Below are positions 14,831 to 25,005 of a stretch of DNA of 64,000 nt, in pieces. Both the position numbers and the translations under genes were made by a program. The notes below the pieces were generated by a model that saw nothing but the letters and a program-made list of their open reading frames with translations, had not been told where the DNA came from and did no database searches. Every line of letters begins with the position of its first letter. The first letter of the stretch is position 1. Origin of the DNA: Pleomorphochaeta sp. (lineage in GTDB: Bacteria; Spirochaetota; Spirochaetia; Sphaerochaetales; Sphaerochaetaceae); the NCBI GenBank assembly GCA_028532815.1, contig JAQQAS010000040.1, forward strand, positions 1 through 64,000, in the 5' to 3' direction.

Positions 14831-17800
14831 TTAAATAAATCTTTTTATTTGATTCACTATGTTTGTAAATTCTATAGGTTTTGCTATATGAGCATTCATT
14901 CCACAATCTAAACATTTTCTAACATCCTCTGCAAAAGCATTTGCAGTCATAGCTACAATAGGAATATTTTTAGAATCAGCTCTATCTAAAGCTCTTATAC
15001 TTCTAGCTGCTTCATATCCATCCATATTTGGCATCTGGATATCCATAAAAATAATATCATAATAACCAATTTCAGATCTTTTAAATATATTTAAACCATC
15101 TAATCCATCCTTTGCTGTAATAACTTGAGCTCCTACACTACTTAACATTTTCTTAGCAACTAGAGCATTAATAGGATGATCTTCAATTAATAAAACCGTA
15201 ATTCCAAAAAACATGTTTTTTGGATATTTACTTATTAAATTATCTGGTTTATCGCTTACTTCTTTATTTAGGCGTAATATAGGAAGAACAATTGTAAAAG
15301 TTGTTCCAACATTTTTAACGCTATCAACAGATATAGAACCTCCAATAGAGTCAACTAAACCTTTTGTAATAGACAAACCAAGCCCCGTACCTTCTACCCC
15401 ACCTTTTGCAGCATTACCTGTTCTATAAAAAGATTCAAATATTTTTGAGAGATTTTCTTTTTCAATTCCAACCCCCGAATCTTTTATCTTTATAGTTAAT
15501 AAATTGTTATCAAATACATCGAGTTTTGTATCGCTTATACTTATTAAGACTTTTCCATTAATTGGAGTAAATTTAATTGCATTATTACTAACATTCTCAA
15601 TAATTCTAGACAAAGCTAAGGAATCACCTAAACAATTAGCATTTTTAACATTATCAACAAGTTCTATCGCAATATTTTTTTTACTTGCAATTGGAGTAAT
15701 TCTCTCAATAACTTGATTAACTAAATGTTTTATATTTAAAGGTTCATTTTTAATAATATGTTTACCACTTTCAATTGCACTCATTTCTAAGATCTCATTT
15801 ATTAGAGATAATAAATGAATAGAAGAATCTTTAATTATTCTAAAACTTTGAGAAACTTGCAATTGATCATTTAAATTTGTTAAGGCAATATTGGTCATTC
15901 CTATAATTGCATTTATAGGAGTTCTAATGTCATGGCTCATGGCTGAGAGAAAAGTTGTTTTAGCTTGGTTTGCTTGGTTTGCCAAATCAAGAGCATGAGA
16001 TAAAGCATCAGTTTTCTTTCTTTCAGCTAAAGATAAAGCTGTAATATCAGAACAAGCAATAATTACTGAATTATCAATGTCATTTAATTTATATAAATTA
16101 ATTTTCTTTCGATATTTTTTAGCCCCTTCACTATAATCGATATAATCTTCAAAATAATCAGACCTTTCTAAAGCTACTTTTATTGTTTGGACAAATTCAT
16201 TAACATCAGGAACTTGTAAATCGCCATGATTATATACAAAATCTAGATACTCTTTTATCGTTATATTATACCTTAATTTATTATCTATTGGAGCATATGC
16301 AGGGCTGACAATCATATTACAAATATTATTATCTAAACTAATCCTTACTAGAAAATCAAAATGTTTTTTAACAATGTAATCTAATATTTGATCAATATGG
16401 ACTTCATCTGAAACATCTTTTATAACATGAAAAGCCATTATATTTCCATTAATCGGATTTTTTAAAAGAGATACATTTTTCTTTACCCAAATTATTTTAT
16501 TATTGAATTGATAATTTACAATATAATTTGCACTAGTATTTCCATTTTTATACATATCTAAAAGATATTCTACATTATGATATCTTTCATGAAGGGTTTT
16601 ATTATAATCTCCCTCAACACAGGAATTTGCAAATTCATATATTTGATCTGCACTCTTAATACCACTGTAATCAAAACCTCGAGATGAAATTATTTTTTCA
16701 AGTTTATTTTGAGTCAAATTAGTGATATATGAAGCTAAATTATCAGAAGCTTCATATTCAAGCCTTTCAGATAAGTTAACATACTTTTTCATTGAAGTCA
16801 TATCTTCAGATATATCTTGAATGGTAATAAGTACTTTAACAGATTCACCAATATCACTAATTATATTATTGTTTAATTTGCACCATTTATATTCACCATC
16901 TTTTCTAAATCTAAGTCTTGCACAAAACGTGTTTAAAGGCTCTCCTGCTACTGTTTTATCTAACTCTTTATAAAAAACAGCTAAATCAGATGGGTGAATA
17001 ATTGAAAGCTTATTAACTGTTTCTTTAAAGTTAATAATAAAATTTGTTTCAAATTCAAAATTCTCTTTAAATAAATTGTCAATTATTATTGAATCAGAAT
17101 TAACCGAATACGTCCAACACATCGCATTTAAACTTTGCATTGATATATCTAATTTTTTAGTATTCTCAATTATAGATTTTGATATTCTTTTTTTTGCTGT
17201 TATATCATTAATTATCTTAATGCTTACTTTTTCACCTAACCAATCTATATTCTTTTCTTTAATTTCTAAATTCAAGCCAAGGGGACAAACAATTTCATAC
17301 ACACTTTCATCCCAATATGTCTTTTTATCTGTAAGTATATTTTTTTTACTTTTTCTAGCTAATGTAAAAAAATTTTCATTTGGATAGGTATTATTTATGC
17401 AGTTTTCAACTATTTTATTAGCTGCTCTATTGATAAAAATAATTTTATCAGAGTCAAAATAAGTAACAATTATTCCAACGCTAATATAATTTAAGATATC
17501 ATTATGTAATTTAATCTCAAAAATATTGCCAAGTATTAAAACATTTAACTGAGGATTTCCTTGATAATCATAAACTTTTTTAAATGTAAGAAAAATAGCA
17601 TTAATTTCACCTTTTTTATTAAGTATTTCAAAAGTAGTAGAATAAGGTTTATGAGATTGTAAGGCTTTATTTATCTCTTCTTGAGTATATTTTTTTTTAT
17701 CTTCAGGAACCATTTTAAATAGATTATTATAAAATAGATTAGAAAACTCTTCTCTACTATAACCAAAAAATGAAGGCAGTTTATAAGAAAAAGAAAGAGG

Positions 17801-18316
17801 TTTAAGGTATGAGTTTAGAATTCTAAAACTACAATATCCCCCATCAATTGAATTAATTAAATTTTCTCTTTCAACTTCTACCTTATCATTGATTTCTAAA
17901 AAGTCAGACCAATCTTTATTATCCATAGGTAAAGAATCATCAAAGTCTTTAGATAAAGGCTTTTGAATAAATATCGTTTTTATCAGGTATTTAGAATTCT
18001 GCTTTTCACATGTAAAGTTTATCTTTATTGTTGATGATTCATTTATCAAGGATAATATAGAAACTACACCACTGGTTTTGCTAATTTTATTTGAGACAGC
18101 ATTTAATATTTTATAACCATAGTATACTTTTTCTTTGAATATATAACTTAGAATTTGAGCTCTGCCTTCAATTGTTTCATCTCTTTCTTCATTATATAGA
18201 GAACTATTTTCAAATAGATATTTTTGGCTACAACAAACATCTTTTAGAATGGCACAAGTACTTAAGAAGTCAATGCAGATTGATTTCATTTTCTCCCAAT
18301 CATTTAATGTTTGCAT
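14831..18316 (-). CDS. Hybrid sensor histidine kinase with PAS repeats and a receiver domain
   Basis: An 1161-residue signalling protein without obvious membrane segments, so a cytoplasmic sensor is likely. After an unassigned N-terminal region of about 150 residues come several PAS-like domains (roughly 165-650; a clear one has [12 protein letters not shown] near 470). The kinase core shows the phosphorylated histidine in [16 protein letters not shown] (about 790), the N-box [11 protein letters not shown], and ATP-lid boxes [10 protein letters not shown] and GTGLGLSI. The C-terminal receiver has its phospho-acceptor in [15 protein letters not shown] (about 1090) and ends with AHIAKPI. No separate response regulator is adjacent, so output is through phosphotransfer elsewhere. 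GGGGAT precedes the ATG. Confidence 0.9.
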   Translation of the reverse strand: MQTLNDWEKMKSICIDFLSTCAILKDVCCSQKYLFENSSLYNEERDETIEGRAQILSYIFKEKVYYGYKILNAVSNKISKTSGVVSILSLINESSTIKINFTCEKQNSKYLIKTIFIQKPLSKDFDDSLPMDNKDWSDFLEINDKVEVERENLINSIDGGYCSFRILNSYLKPLSFSYKLPSFFGYSREEFSNLFYNNLFKMVPEDKKKYTQEEINKALQSHKPYSTTFEILNKKGEINAIFLTFKKVYDYQGNPQLNVLILGNIFEIKLHNDILNYISVGIIVTYFDSDKIIFINRAANKIVENCINNTYPNENFFTLARKSKKNILTDKKTYWDESVYEIVCPLGLNLEIKEKNIDWLGEKVSIKIINDITAKKRISKSIIENTKKLDISMQSLNAMCWTYSVNSDSIIIDNLFKENFEFETNFIINFKETVNKLSIIHPSDLAVFYKELDKTVAGEPLNTFCARLRFRKDGEYKWCKLNNNIISDIGESVKVLITIQDISEDMTSMKKYVNLSERLEYEASDNLASYITNLTQNKLEKIISSRGFDYSGIKSADQIYEFANSCVEGDYNKTLHERYHNVEYLLDMYKNGNTSANYIVNYQFNNKIIWVKKNVSLLKNPINGNIMAFHVIKDVSDEVHIDQILDYIVKKHFDFLVRISLDNNICNMIVSPAYAPIDNKLRYNITIKEYLDFVYNHGDLQVPDVNEFVQTIKVALERSDYFEDYIDYSEGAKKYRKKINLYKLNDIDNSVIIACSDITALSLAERKKTDALSHALDLANQANQAKTTFLSAMSHDIRTPINAIIGMTNIALTNLNDQLQVSQSFRIIKDSSIHLLSLINEILEMSAIESGKHIIKNEPLNIKHLVNQVIERITPIASKKNIAIELVDNVKNANCLGDSLALSRIIENVSNNAIKFTPINGKVLISISDTKLDVFDNNLLTIKIKDSGVGIEKENLSKIFESFYRTGNAAKGGVEGTGLGLSITKGLVDSIGGSISVDSVKNVGTTFTIVLPILRLNKEVSDKPDNLISKYPKNMFFGITVLLIEDHPINALVAKKMLSSVGAQVITAKDGLDGLNIFKRSEIGYYDIIFMDIQMPNMDGYEAARSIRALDRADSKNIPIVAMTANAFAEDVRKCLDCGMNAHIAKPIEFTNIVNQIKRFI

Positions 18317-18557
18317 ATTTTTATCCCCAATAAATAGTCAAATAACTGTTTGATTAAACTAATAATGAGTTATTATACTATTTAATATTCTAATATGCAA
18401 ACTAATAATTTAGTTGTTATACTTTATCTTTGAAAAGTGTTTCCAAATTCAAATTTAATATTTTGTTGCTAAAATAGAACTATTTTAAATAATGTTATAT
18501 ATGTGATACAATTAAATGTAATATAGCACCATTAATAATTAGGTTAAAGAGGAGTAT

Positions 18558-19283
18558 ATGAAACAATCAACGTTAGAAAATAAATTAATCATATTAGCAG
18601 ATAGGGAAAATAAAAATTTCTCAAACAAGCTAAAAATTAACGAAGAATATGAAATACTAGGTATAAAAGTTCCACTCCTAAAACAATTAGCAAAAGAAAT
18701 TTCAAATGAAGAAGGCTTAAATCACGTAAAAGATTTTCTAAATTATAAAAATGCTTTTTATTATGAAGAATTAATTATAACTTATTTTGTTTTCTCTAAT
18801 TTGTTTAATAAAATGGATAGAGATAATGCATTTTCTACTCTAAATAAATTATTATATTATAATAACAGTTGGGCTACAAATGATCTTATATCTTTATCAA
18901 TAAAACCTAAGAAAAACTTTTTTGCACCTTATTTTGATTATATAGTAGGTAAAATTAAATCTAAAAATCCATGGGATATAAGATTTGCAATAATAAGTTT
19001 AATGAGTAATTACTTAGATGATGAACATATAGATATGACTCTTTTATTATTTTCAAAAGTAGAAAATTCTTCATATTACGTTGAAATGGGGCTAGGATGG
19101 GCATTTGCTACAGCGCTTGCAAAACAAAGGGATAAAACCTATCCTTATATATTTAACAAAAAAATTAAAAATTCTGTAAATAAAATAGCGATTCAAAAAG
19201 CCATTGAAAGCAGAAGAATAAGTGAAAGTGATAAAATAGCACTTAAAAAACTAAGAGAAGAATTAAAAAAAAATAAGGCTTAA
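18558..19283 (+). CDS. DNA alkylation repair protein (AlkD-like HEAT-repeat family)
   Basis: A 241-residue all-helical protein. The family blocks are LGIKVPLLKQLAKEI (about 34-48), FYYEELIITYFVF, WATNDLIS, NPWDIRFAIISLMSNYL and the characteristic YYVEMGLGWAFATALAKQ (about 175-192) followed by IQKAIESRRIS. AlkD enzymes excise positively charged alkylated bases by holding the DNA backbone with HEAT-like repeats; some relatives have lost glycosylase activity, and I cannot tell which this is. GAGGAG precedes the ATG. It converges with yjjG, with only four bases between the stops. Confidence 0.85.
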   Translation: MKQSTLENKLIILADRENKNFSNKLKINEEYEILGIKVPLLKQLAKEISNEEGLNHVKDFLNYKNAFYYEELIITYFVFSNLFNKMDRDNAFSTLNKLLYYNNSWATNDLISLSIKPKKNFFAPYFDYIVGKIKSKNPWDIRFAIISLMSNYLDDEHIDMTLLLFSKVENSSYYVEMGLGWAFATALAKQRDKTYPYIFNKKIKNSVNKIAIQKAIESRRISESDKIALKKLREELKKNKA

Positions 19284-19287
19284 ATAA

Positions 19288-19971
19288 TTATTTTAAAATA
19301 TCTAATAAGGATGCTAGATCTGTAATTACATAGGTAGGTGTAAATTCATTTGGTAAATCTTTATTCTTAATATTTAACCAAACTGAATCAAGATTAGATT
19401 TCATTGCTCCTAAAATATCGCTTTCTAATCTGTCCCCAATTACTAAGCACTCATCTTTTTTTGCTTTAATTGAATCTAAAACTATATCAAAGTATTCAAC
19501 ATCTGGTTTTTGACAACCCATTTCTCCACTTATAAATATATTAGAAAAGTATTTTTCTATATCAGTAACTTTTAATCTTCCATATTGTGCTTCAACTAGT
19601 CCATTAGTTATTAATTGAATATCATAGCCTTGTTTACTTAATTGCTCTAAAACAAAGTGGGTGTCTTTTATAAGATGAGATTGGTTAGATAATATGGATG
19701 TAAAATCTTTTTCCATTTCAATAGGATCAATATTAAAGTTAAAATAATTAATAAAGTTTTCAAATCTCAACACTCTTAATTTATCTTGAGAGAGAGTACC
19801 CTCTTCATAAGCCTTCCAACAAGCCTTATTAATTCTATGGTAATCTTCCATCAAAGATTTTGTAACTTCAAAGTTATATTTATGACCTAATTCTTTAAAG
19901 GTTTCAATTTCTCCTTGAGAAAAATCGAATAATGTATTGTCAGCATCGAATAATAAATGTTTATATTTCAT
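19288..19971 (-). CDS. yjjG: HAD hydrolase, YjjG-type pyrimidine nucleotidase
   Basis: A 227-residue HAD-superfamily phosphatase. Motif I is LLFDADNTLFDF with the nucleophile Asp near residue 9, motif II is LITNGL (Thr near 121), motif III is the Lys of GCQKPD, and motif IV is VIGDRLESDILGA. The DADNTLFDF start and ERYFSNIFISGEMG-like region are typical of YjjG, which dephosphorylates non-canonical pyrimidine nucleotides as house-cleaning. No Shine-Dalgarno is visible; a weak TTTACA-N16-TACATT promoter would place the start close to the AUG. Confidence 0.83.
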   Translation of the reverse strand: MKYKHLLFDADNTLFDFSQGEIETFKELGHKYNFEVTKSLMEDYHRINKACWKAYEEGTLSQDKLRVLRFENFINYFNFNIDPIEMEKDFTSILSNQSHLIKDTHFVLEQLSKQGYDIQLITNGLVEAQYGRLKVTDIEKYFSNIFISGEMGCQKPDVEYFDIVLDSIKAKKDECLVIGDRLESDILGAMKSNLDSVWLNIKNKDLPNEFTPTYVITDLASLLDILK

Positions 19972-20039
19972 AAATTTAATGTATAATAAAAATATAAGTT
20001 GTAAAAGCCTTAGTTTTTAGCAAATTTAAAGAATTTTTA

Positions 20040-20064
20040 TTGTAGGTGACTTTATCACCTACAA
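20040..20064. promoter_or_regulatory. Inverted repeat upstream of trxA
   Basis: TTGTAGGTGA (20040-20049) and TCACCTACAA (20055-20064) are perfect 10-bp arms around five bases, between the divergent yjjG and trxA genes. TATATT/TATTAT (20081-20088) is the likely trxA -10, so the right arm falls on the -35 region. A regulator site is more likely than a terminator because no T-run follows on either strand. Confidence 0.5.
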
Positions 20065-20144
20065 GATTAAGGAATATTGCTATATTATAGACATAAATAA
20101 AAAAGACATAATATTTGCAATAAAAATAATGTAGGAGAAAAAAA

Positions 20145-20459
20145 ATGATTAAACACACTACCAGTGAAACTTTTGAAGAAGATGTATTAAAATCAGATGT
20201 ACCAGTATTAGTAGACTTTTGGGCAGCTTGGTGCGGTCCTTGTAGAATGCAAGGTTCTATTTTAGAATCTTTCCAAAACACAATTACTGATAAAGAAGCT
20301 AAAATTTGTAAGGTTAATGTTGATGAACAACCAGCATTAGCTCAACAATTTGGTGTAATGAGTATTCCAACTCTTATTGTTTTTGAAAATGGTAAAATCA
20401 AGAGCCAAGTAGCTGGAGTTAACCAAGAACCTGGCTTAAAGAGAATGTTAGGCCTATAA
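20145..20459 (+). CDS. trxA: Thioredoxin
   Basis: A 104-residue cytoplasmic thioredoxin. The redox motif is FWAAWCGPCRM (Cys near residues 29 and 32), the cis-proline is in MSIPTLIVF, and the ending GVNQEPGLKRML is normal. It reduces disulfides of target enzymes and is recycled by thioredoxin reductase, which is not in the window. Segment QGSILESF replaces the more usual AP-x-LEEL. AGGAG precedes the ATG. It converges on the Crp/Fnr gene with one base between the stops. Confidence 0.93.
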   Translation: MIKHTTSETFEEDVLKSDVPVLVDFWAAWCGPCRMQGSILESFQNTITDKEAKICKVNVDEQPALAQQFGVMSIPTLIVFENGKIKSQVAGVNQEPGLKRMLGL

Positions 20460-20460
20460 T

Positions 20461-21108
20461 CTAGGCAGATATATCATATAGGGCAGAGTAATCTTTTATT
20501 GAAACCTTACCTCTGCCTTGGATGATCCACCCTTCATTCTGAAAATATTTTAACATCCTAGAGACAACCTCTCTAGCAGTACCCAAGTCGCGGGCAATTT
20601 CATCATGTGTAATCTTAAGATCATCGCATTGTGTCATTGCCCTCTGTTCTATTAAATAGGAAGCAACTCTTTTATCCATACTACTAAATGCAACTTGTTC
20701 TAAAGTCCACATAACATCGGACAATCTTGCTGCCATTACGGTGCTAGTAAAAGTTGTAACCTCAGGATATTTATCCTCTAAACCATGATAAATACTACTA
20801 CTTATAGTACATAAAGTAGTTTCAACTTCAGCCTTTACATGAACTTCAAAGCTAATGTTTCTAATTCCACAACTACCAGATAACACACACACTTCTCCCT
20901 CAAACAATCTGTAGAGGGTTATTTCTTTTCCATTTTCATTAACAATATATACTCTAAGCCTACCAGACAAAACACATAGAACTCCAGCACATCTAGGAAG
21001 AAGTGCTCCTTTTTCTATTTTTCGTTTAGTAACCCTATCTAGTGCTAGCTTATCGCTAGTTCTTAATTTATTATAAAAAGGTAAAATTTTAGATATTTCA
21101 AATTCCAT
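20461..21108 (-). CDS. Crp/Fnr-family transcriptional regulator
   Basis: About 215 residues. An N-terminal cyclic-nucleotide-binding-like beta barrel (about 15-120) contains LCVLSGRLRVYIVNENGKEITLYRL and then VCVLSGSCGIRNISFEV; the C-terminal winged helix has THDEIARDLGTAREVVSRMLKYF (about 165-187). The cyclic-nucleotide Arg-Ser pair is absent and the CVLSGSC pair plus nearby cysteines suggest redox sensing, as in related regulators with a CVLSASC motif. Convergence with trxA fits that idea. A start at ATG 21108 (or 21114) is chosen; the frame extends only to a TTG upstream and no Shine-Dalgarno is visible. Confidence 0.85.
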   Translation of the reverse strand: MEFEISKILPFYNKLRTSDKLALDRVTKRKIEKGALLPRCAGVLCVLSGRLRVYIVNENGKEITLYRLFEGEVCVLSGSCGIRNISFEVHVKAEVETTLCTISSSIYHGLEDKYPEVTTFTSTVMAARLSDVMWTLEQVAFSSMDKRVASYLIEQRAMTQCDDLKITHDEIARDLGTAREVVSRMLKYFQNEGWIIQGRGKVSIKDYSALYDISA

Positions 21109-21189
21109 ATACATATAATAATTTGAACTTAGCAAAAAGAAAAGAGATACACTCTTTTTTTATTAAAAAACAAAAAGGTAAAACAAAAT

Positions 21190-21597
21190 ATGAAAGATTG
21201 TAAAGGTGCAGCTATTTTAATTTATAGAAGAAAAAATGATGAAATTGAAGTCTTATTAGGAAAAAGAAAATATTTCCCAAATATTGGATCTTGGGGCATT
21301 CCTGGCGGTAAAATGGAAGATAAAGATAATAATAGCTTTGAACAAACAGCTAAAAGGGAATGTTTTGAAGAGACAGGAATTGAAATCAATAACAATCTTA
21401 TTCTATTAGATGAAATTAGAGATAATAAGTTTATTTGGAATACTTATTTAGCTCAAGTTGATGAAAATACTACCAATATATTTAAAGAAGAGGTATTGGA
21501 GTCTGCGTGGTTTAATGTAAAATCCTTACCTTCTCCTCTTGTTGATTTACTTGAAGATCAAATTATTCGAGCTAAATCAATTATTTTAAATAAATAA
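21190..21597 (+). CDS. NUDIX hydrolase
   Basis: A 135-residue hydrolase of nucleoside diphosphates linked to another moiety. The NUDIX box begins GGKMEDKDNNSFEQTAKRE and ends CFEETGIE (about residues 38-65), with the metal-binding REcxEE glutamates intact and a few extra residues in the loop. GSWGIPGG directly before it is typical of MutT/ADP-ribose-type members, but the substrate is not predictable. An AAGG about 11 bases ahead of the ATG is the only ribosome site. It is followed immediately by the trpB promoter. Confidence 0.85.
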   Translation: MKDCKGAAILIYRRKNDEIEVLLGKRKYFPNIGSWGIPGGKMEDKDNNSFEQTAKRECFEETGIEINNNLILLDEIRDNKFIWNTYLAQVDENTTNIFKEEVLESAWFNVKSLPSPLVDLLEDQIIRAKSIILNK

Positions 21598-21598
21598 C

Positions 21599-21661
21599 TT
21601 GACAACTCGTTTCTATTTATAGTAACATACATTCAACAAACAAGTTTCTGTTTATAGAAAC
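21599..21661 (+). promoter_or_regulatory. trpB promoter with two tandem operator-like palindromes
   Basis: A -35 TTGACA lies at 21599-21604, with TAACAT (21623-21628) as a possible -10. Two related 18-bp palindromes follow: GTTTCT-N6-AGTAAC at 21609-21626, which covers the promoter spacer, and GTTTCT-N6-AGAAAC at 21644-21661, a perfect inverted repeat. They differ at only two positions and their centres are 35 bases apart. This looks like repressor control of trpB; the regulator is unknown. Confidence 0.65.
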
Positions 21662-21677
21662 ACATAGGAGACCAATA

Positions 21678-22973
21678 ATGACAAATTTGATTACAAAAGG
21701 AATTAATACAACAAACTTACCTAATGATGACGGCTTTTTCGGAGAATATGGCGGATCATTTATCCCTGAAGATTTACAAAAAATAATGGATAATGTAACA
21801 AACCAATATAAAAAAGCTATTGAAGATCCTTCATTCTTAGAAGAGTATGAATACCTATTAAAACATTTTGTTGGTCGCCCTTCCCCAATATATCATGCAA
21901 AAAGATTAAGCGAAGCTGTTGGCGGTGCACAAATATATCTAAAAAGAGAAGATTTGAACCACACTGGTGCTCATAAAATTAACCACTGTGTTGGTGAAGC
22001 TTTGCTAGCAAAGAGAATGGGTTATAAAAAAATAATCGCTGAAACTGGTGCTGGACAACATGGTGTTGCTCTTGCAACAGCTGCTGCACTATTAGGCTTA
22101 GATTGTGATATTTATATGGGAGAAGTTGATGTTAAAAAAGAAGCGCCTAATGTAACTAGAATGAATATTCTTGGTGCAAAGGTAGTAACGGTAACTAGAG
22201 GAACAAAAACTTTAAAAGATGCTGTTGATGCTTGTTTTGAAGCTTATTTAAAAGATTCTGTTACTCAACTTTATTGTATTGGTTCAGTTGTTGGACCACA
22301 CCCTTTTCCTATGATGGTTAGAGATTTCCAATCTGTAGTTGGTAGAGAAGCAAGAATTCAAATGCTAGAGTTAACTGGGAAACTTCCTGATGAAGTTATT
22401 GCCTGTGTTGGTGGTGGATCTAATGCTGCCGGTATATTTAGTGGATTCTTAGAAGATAAAGAAGTTAAAATCCATGGGGTTGAACCTGCTGGTAGAGGTA
22501 TTGATACTCCTGACCATGCTGCAACTATCACAAAGGGTTCTAAGGGAATGATTCACGGATTCAAATGTTATTTACTACAAGATGAAGAAGGCTCTCCATT
22601 ACCTGTTTATTCTATTGCAAGTGGTTTAGATTATCCTGGAGTTGGACCTCAACATTGTTATTTAAAAGACATTAATAGAGTTGAATACCATTATGCTACA
22701 GATAGAGATGCTATAGAGGCTTTCTACGGTTTATCTAGAATGGAAGGTATTATACCAGCTCTTGAATCTAGCCATGCTGTAGCTTATGCGATTAAAAGAG
22801 CTAAAGAATTGACTCCTGATGTAAACTTATTAGTTAATCTATCTGGTAGAGGAGACAAAGATATAGACTTTGTTATTGAAAATTATCCTTTAGTTGATTA
22901 TGAACCTGAAGCAGATCTTCAAGGCGGATATGAAAAATTCATGTCAGCTATTCATGAAAAAACATCAAAATAA
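21678..22973 (+). CDS. trpB: Tryptophan synthase beta chain, stand-alone
   Basis: A 431-residue PLP enzyme that condenses indole with serine to tryptophan. The PLP lysine is in [15 protein letters not shown] (about residue 106), followed by [12 protein letters not shown] and the phosphate-binding [19 protein letters not shown] at the start and LSGRGDKD near the end are typical of TrpB1. No trpA or other trp gene is in the window, so it may use indole salvaged from the surroundings. The protein is slightly longer than usual TrpB1, with an acidic C-terminal extension. AGGAG precedes the ATG. Two palindromes upstream suggest dedicated regulation. Confidence 0.93.
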   Translation: MTNLITKGINTTNLPNDDGFFGEYGGSFIPEDLQKIMDNVTNQYKKAIEDPSFLEEYEYLLKHFVGRPSPIYHAKRLSEAVGGAQIYLKREDLNHTGAHKINHCVGEALLAKRMGYKKIIAETGAGQHGVALATAAALLGLDCDIYMGEVDVKKEAPNVTRMNILGAKVVTVTRGTKTLKDAVDACFEAYLKDSVTQLYCIGSVVGPHPFPMMVRDFQSVVGREARIQMLELTGKLPDEVIACVGGGSNAAGIFSGFLEDKEVKIHGVEPAGRGIDTPDHAATITKGSKGMIHGFKCYLLQDEEGSPLPVYSIASGLDYPGVGPQHCYLKDINRVEYHYATDRDAIEAFYGLSRMEGIIPALESSHAVAYAIKRAKELTPDVNLLVNLSGRGDKDIDFVIENYPLVDYEPEADLQGGYEKFMSAIHEKTSK

Positions 22974-23004
22974 TTACTCCTTTTGATTTTTTATAAATTA
23001 GACT

Positions 23005-23036
23005 ATTCCCTTAAATCTTAATCGGTTTAAGGGAAT
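23005..23036. terminator. Bidirectional terminator between trpB and the yitT-like gene
   Basis: ATTCCCTTAAA and TTTAAGGGAAT form a perfect 11-bp stem with a ten-base loop between two convergent genes. Confidence 0.75.
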
Positions 23037-23038
23037 GT

Positions 23039-24001
23039 TTATTTAACTAATTGAATTTCATCTTTATTATTTTTAGAAGGCTTTTTTGCTGAACTTTTCT
23101 TAACAGGTGTAGGTCTACTCTTATTTGATTCAATTACTTTTGCCATCGGAACAAAACCAAAACCTAGTACTTGATAAGTTTCATGAACAAACATAAAAGC
23201 ATTTTCATCTTCTTCGTGTACAATTTGAGTTAATTGATTAATTAATTGATTAGGAACAACTGCCATCAGAGTTGCTCTATCTTGTTTAGAATAAATACCT
23301 CTACCGTCTAAAATTGTTCCACCACGATTAAGTTCTTTGATTATTCTCTCAGATATTCTCTCATATTTTTCGCTTACTATATAAGCAGTTTTTGCATACT
23401 TGGTTCCTAAATTCATTACAACAAAGTTAATCATTTGTCCTGAAATATATAAAGCACAAATAGCAAATAAAGCTTTTTCTAACCCAAATACAAAACCACC
23501 AATTAATACAATAACGGCATCAGATAGAAAAATACAAGTTCCAAGATTCATAGGTGTTATTAAATTTAGAATTTGACCAATAATATCTGTCCCACCGGTA
23601 TTAGAGCCAGCTCTAATAACCAAGCCTATTCCACCACCAACTAATACACCTCCAAAAATAGCAGATAATAATGTATCTACTTTATCAGTATAAGTTAAAA
23701 GGCCAGCATAATTTGTTAATTGACCAAATAAAGTTACAAACACAGATAATAAAAGCATACCTACAAAGCTTTTTAATCCATAGAGAGGCCCAAAAACTTT
23801 CATTCCAATAACAAATAATGGAACAGAGATAAGTAACATGGTCACACCGGTATCTAATCCAGTTAGATAATATACAATTGTACCAATACCACTTACACCA
23901 CCTGGAGCAATTTGAGCAGGAGTAACAAAACAAGCAATTCCAAAACCAGCAACCATAGTTCCGATTATTATTTGGAAATAATCACGAAATTTATTTTTCA
24001 T
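23039..24001 (-). CDS. YitT family membrane protein (DUF161 plus DUF2179)
   Basis: A 320-residue membrane protein. Hydrophobic helices fill residues about 8-200, with the family's FVTPAQIAPGGVSGIGTI and IRAGSNTGGTDII glycine-rich repeats. The soluble DUF2179 domain follows (about 205-290, RGGTILDGRGIYSKQDRATLMAVV), then a lysine-rich tail. Function is unknown; transport has been proposed for relatives. It follows nagB by 17 bases and is probably co-transcribed with it. Confidence 0.85.
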   Translation of the reverse strand: MKNKFRDYFQIIIGTMVAGFGIACFVTPAQIAPGGVSGIGTIVYYLTGLDTGVTMLLISVPLFVIGMKVFGPLYGLKSFVGMLLLSVFVTLFGQLTNYAGLLTYTDKVDTLLSAIFGGVLVGGGIGLVIRAGSNTGGTDIIGQILNLITPMNLGTCIFLSDAVIVLIGGFVFGLEKALFAICALYISGQMINFVVMNLGTKYAKTAYIVSEKYERISERIIKELNRGGTILDGRGIYSKQDRATLMAVVPNQLINQLTQIVHEEDENAFMFVHETYQVLGFGFVPMAKVIESNKSRPTPVKKSSAKKPSKNNKDEIQLVK

Positions 24002-24018
24002 TATTTTATCTCACTATA

Positions 24019-24774
24019 TTAATGATACTTAGGACGATTATCTCCCAAGATCAACATTGAAGAAGGTTTATCTAAGAATAAATTACACTCTACCTTTCTC
24101 CTAAGAGCCGTACATGGCTGTAGAGGATTCATTTGTCCATAAAGACAAGTAGCAACACCCCTAGCCTTTCTTTGGTCAGGACAAGAGACTATTATAGTTC
24201 TAGCACTAAGTAATTTTCTAATTGAAAGAGTAATAGCACGAGTTGGAACATCTTCTAGTTTTTTAAACCATTTTTCACCAACTAATTGTTTTCTACTTCT
24301 TAAATCTAAATCAACAGCAATATATGCATCTTTAGTCTCAAAATTTGCTGGAGGATCGTTATAACCTAGATGGCCATTCTCACCAATACATGAAAAAGCA
24401 ACATCAATATCCATATCTTGAGCAATTTTATTTGCTTCTTCTACAGAGGTTTCTTTGGTACCTAAAGGATGAAAACATTTTACTTTAGTTTCTCCTAGTA
24501 TATTAAGAAATTGAGTTTGTAAAAAATATGTATTGCTTTTTGGAGAATTTGGATCAATACCAATAAATTCATCAAATTGTAAAACACAAACCTTATTCCA
24601 AGGTATATTTTCATAATTAGCTAGATTCTTTAATGTTTCAATTTGACTAGCACCTGATTCTAAAACAATAGTTGCAGAGCCTTTCTTTTCGATTGCTTCA
24701 AGTATCTTTGAAGCACCTAATTTTGCGGCTTGAACACCTAAATCTTTTTTGTCTTCACTAATAGTAATTCGCAT
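24019..24774 (-). CDS. nagB: Glucosamine-6-phosphate deaminase family protein
   Basis: A 251-residue cytoplasmic enzyme expected to convert glucosamine-6-phosphate to fructose-6-phosphate and ammonia. Motifs are VLQFDEFIGI (about 67), SCIGENGHLGYNDPPANF (about 127), with the catalytic histidine in the GH pair, and RAITLSIRKLLSA. The active-site loop has Asn-Asp where E. coli NagB has Asp and Glu; the GENGH-x3-NDPP form occurs in other family members, so this is a subfamily feature rather than a defect. AAGGAG precedes the ATG. It heads an operon with the YitT-like gene. No other amino-sugar genes are nearby. Confidence 0.8.
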   Translation of the reverse strand: MRITISEDKKDLGVQAAKLGASKILEAIEKKGSATIVLESGASQIETLKNLANYENIPWNKVCVLQFDEFIGIDPNSPKSNTYFLQTQFLNILGETKVKCFHPLGTKETSVEEANKIAQDMDIDVAFSCIGENGHLGYNDPPANFETKDAYIAVDLDLRSRKQLVGEKWFKKLEDVPTRAITLSIRKLLSARTIIVSCPDQRKARGVATCLYGQMNPLQPCTALRRKVECNLFLDKPSSMLILGDNRPKYH

Positions 24775-25005
24775 TCACATATTCTCCTTGAAACTAATTT
24801 ACTGTTTTGATTAATCTGTAGCAAGATAATTACACAATAATTTTAAATATTTTTCTATTTTTGAGTATAATACAAATTTATAATATAGTAACTAGTTAAA
24901 AATATTCGACTTATGCCAATAAAAAAGGTTATCATTTTATTCATATAATATTATAATGTTTAACTGAATAAAATTCATTAATACAATTTAAATTGAGGTT
25001 AAAAA

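Noticed and set aside
19976-20281. Minus-strand frame opposite trxA
   Set aside because: It covers the thioredoxin start, the inverted repeat and intergenic DNA, without recognisable protein features.
24019-24774. Inactivated nagB because of Asn and Asp in the active-site loop
   Set aside because: The GENGH-x3-NDPP form is known from other members of the family, so loss of function is not implied.
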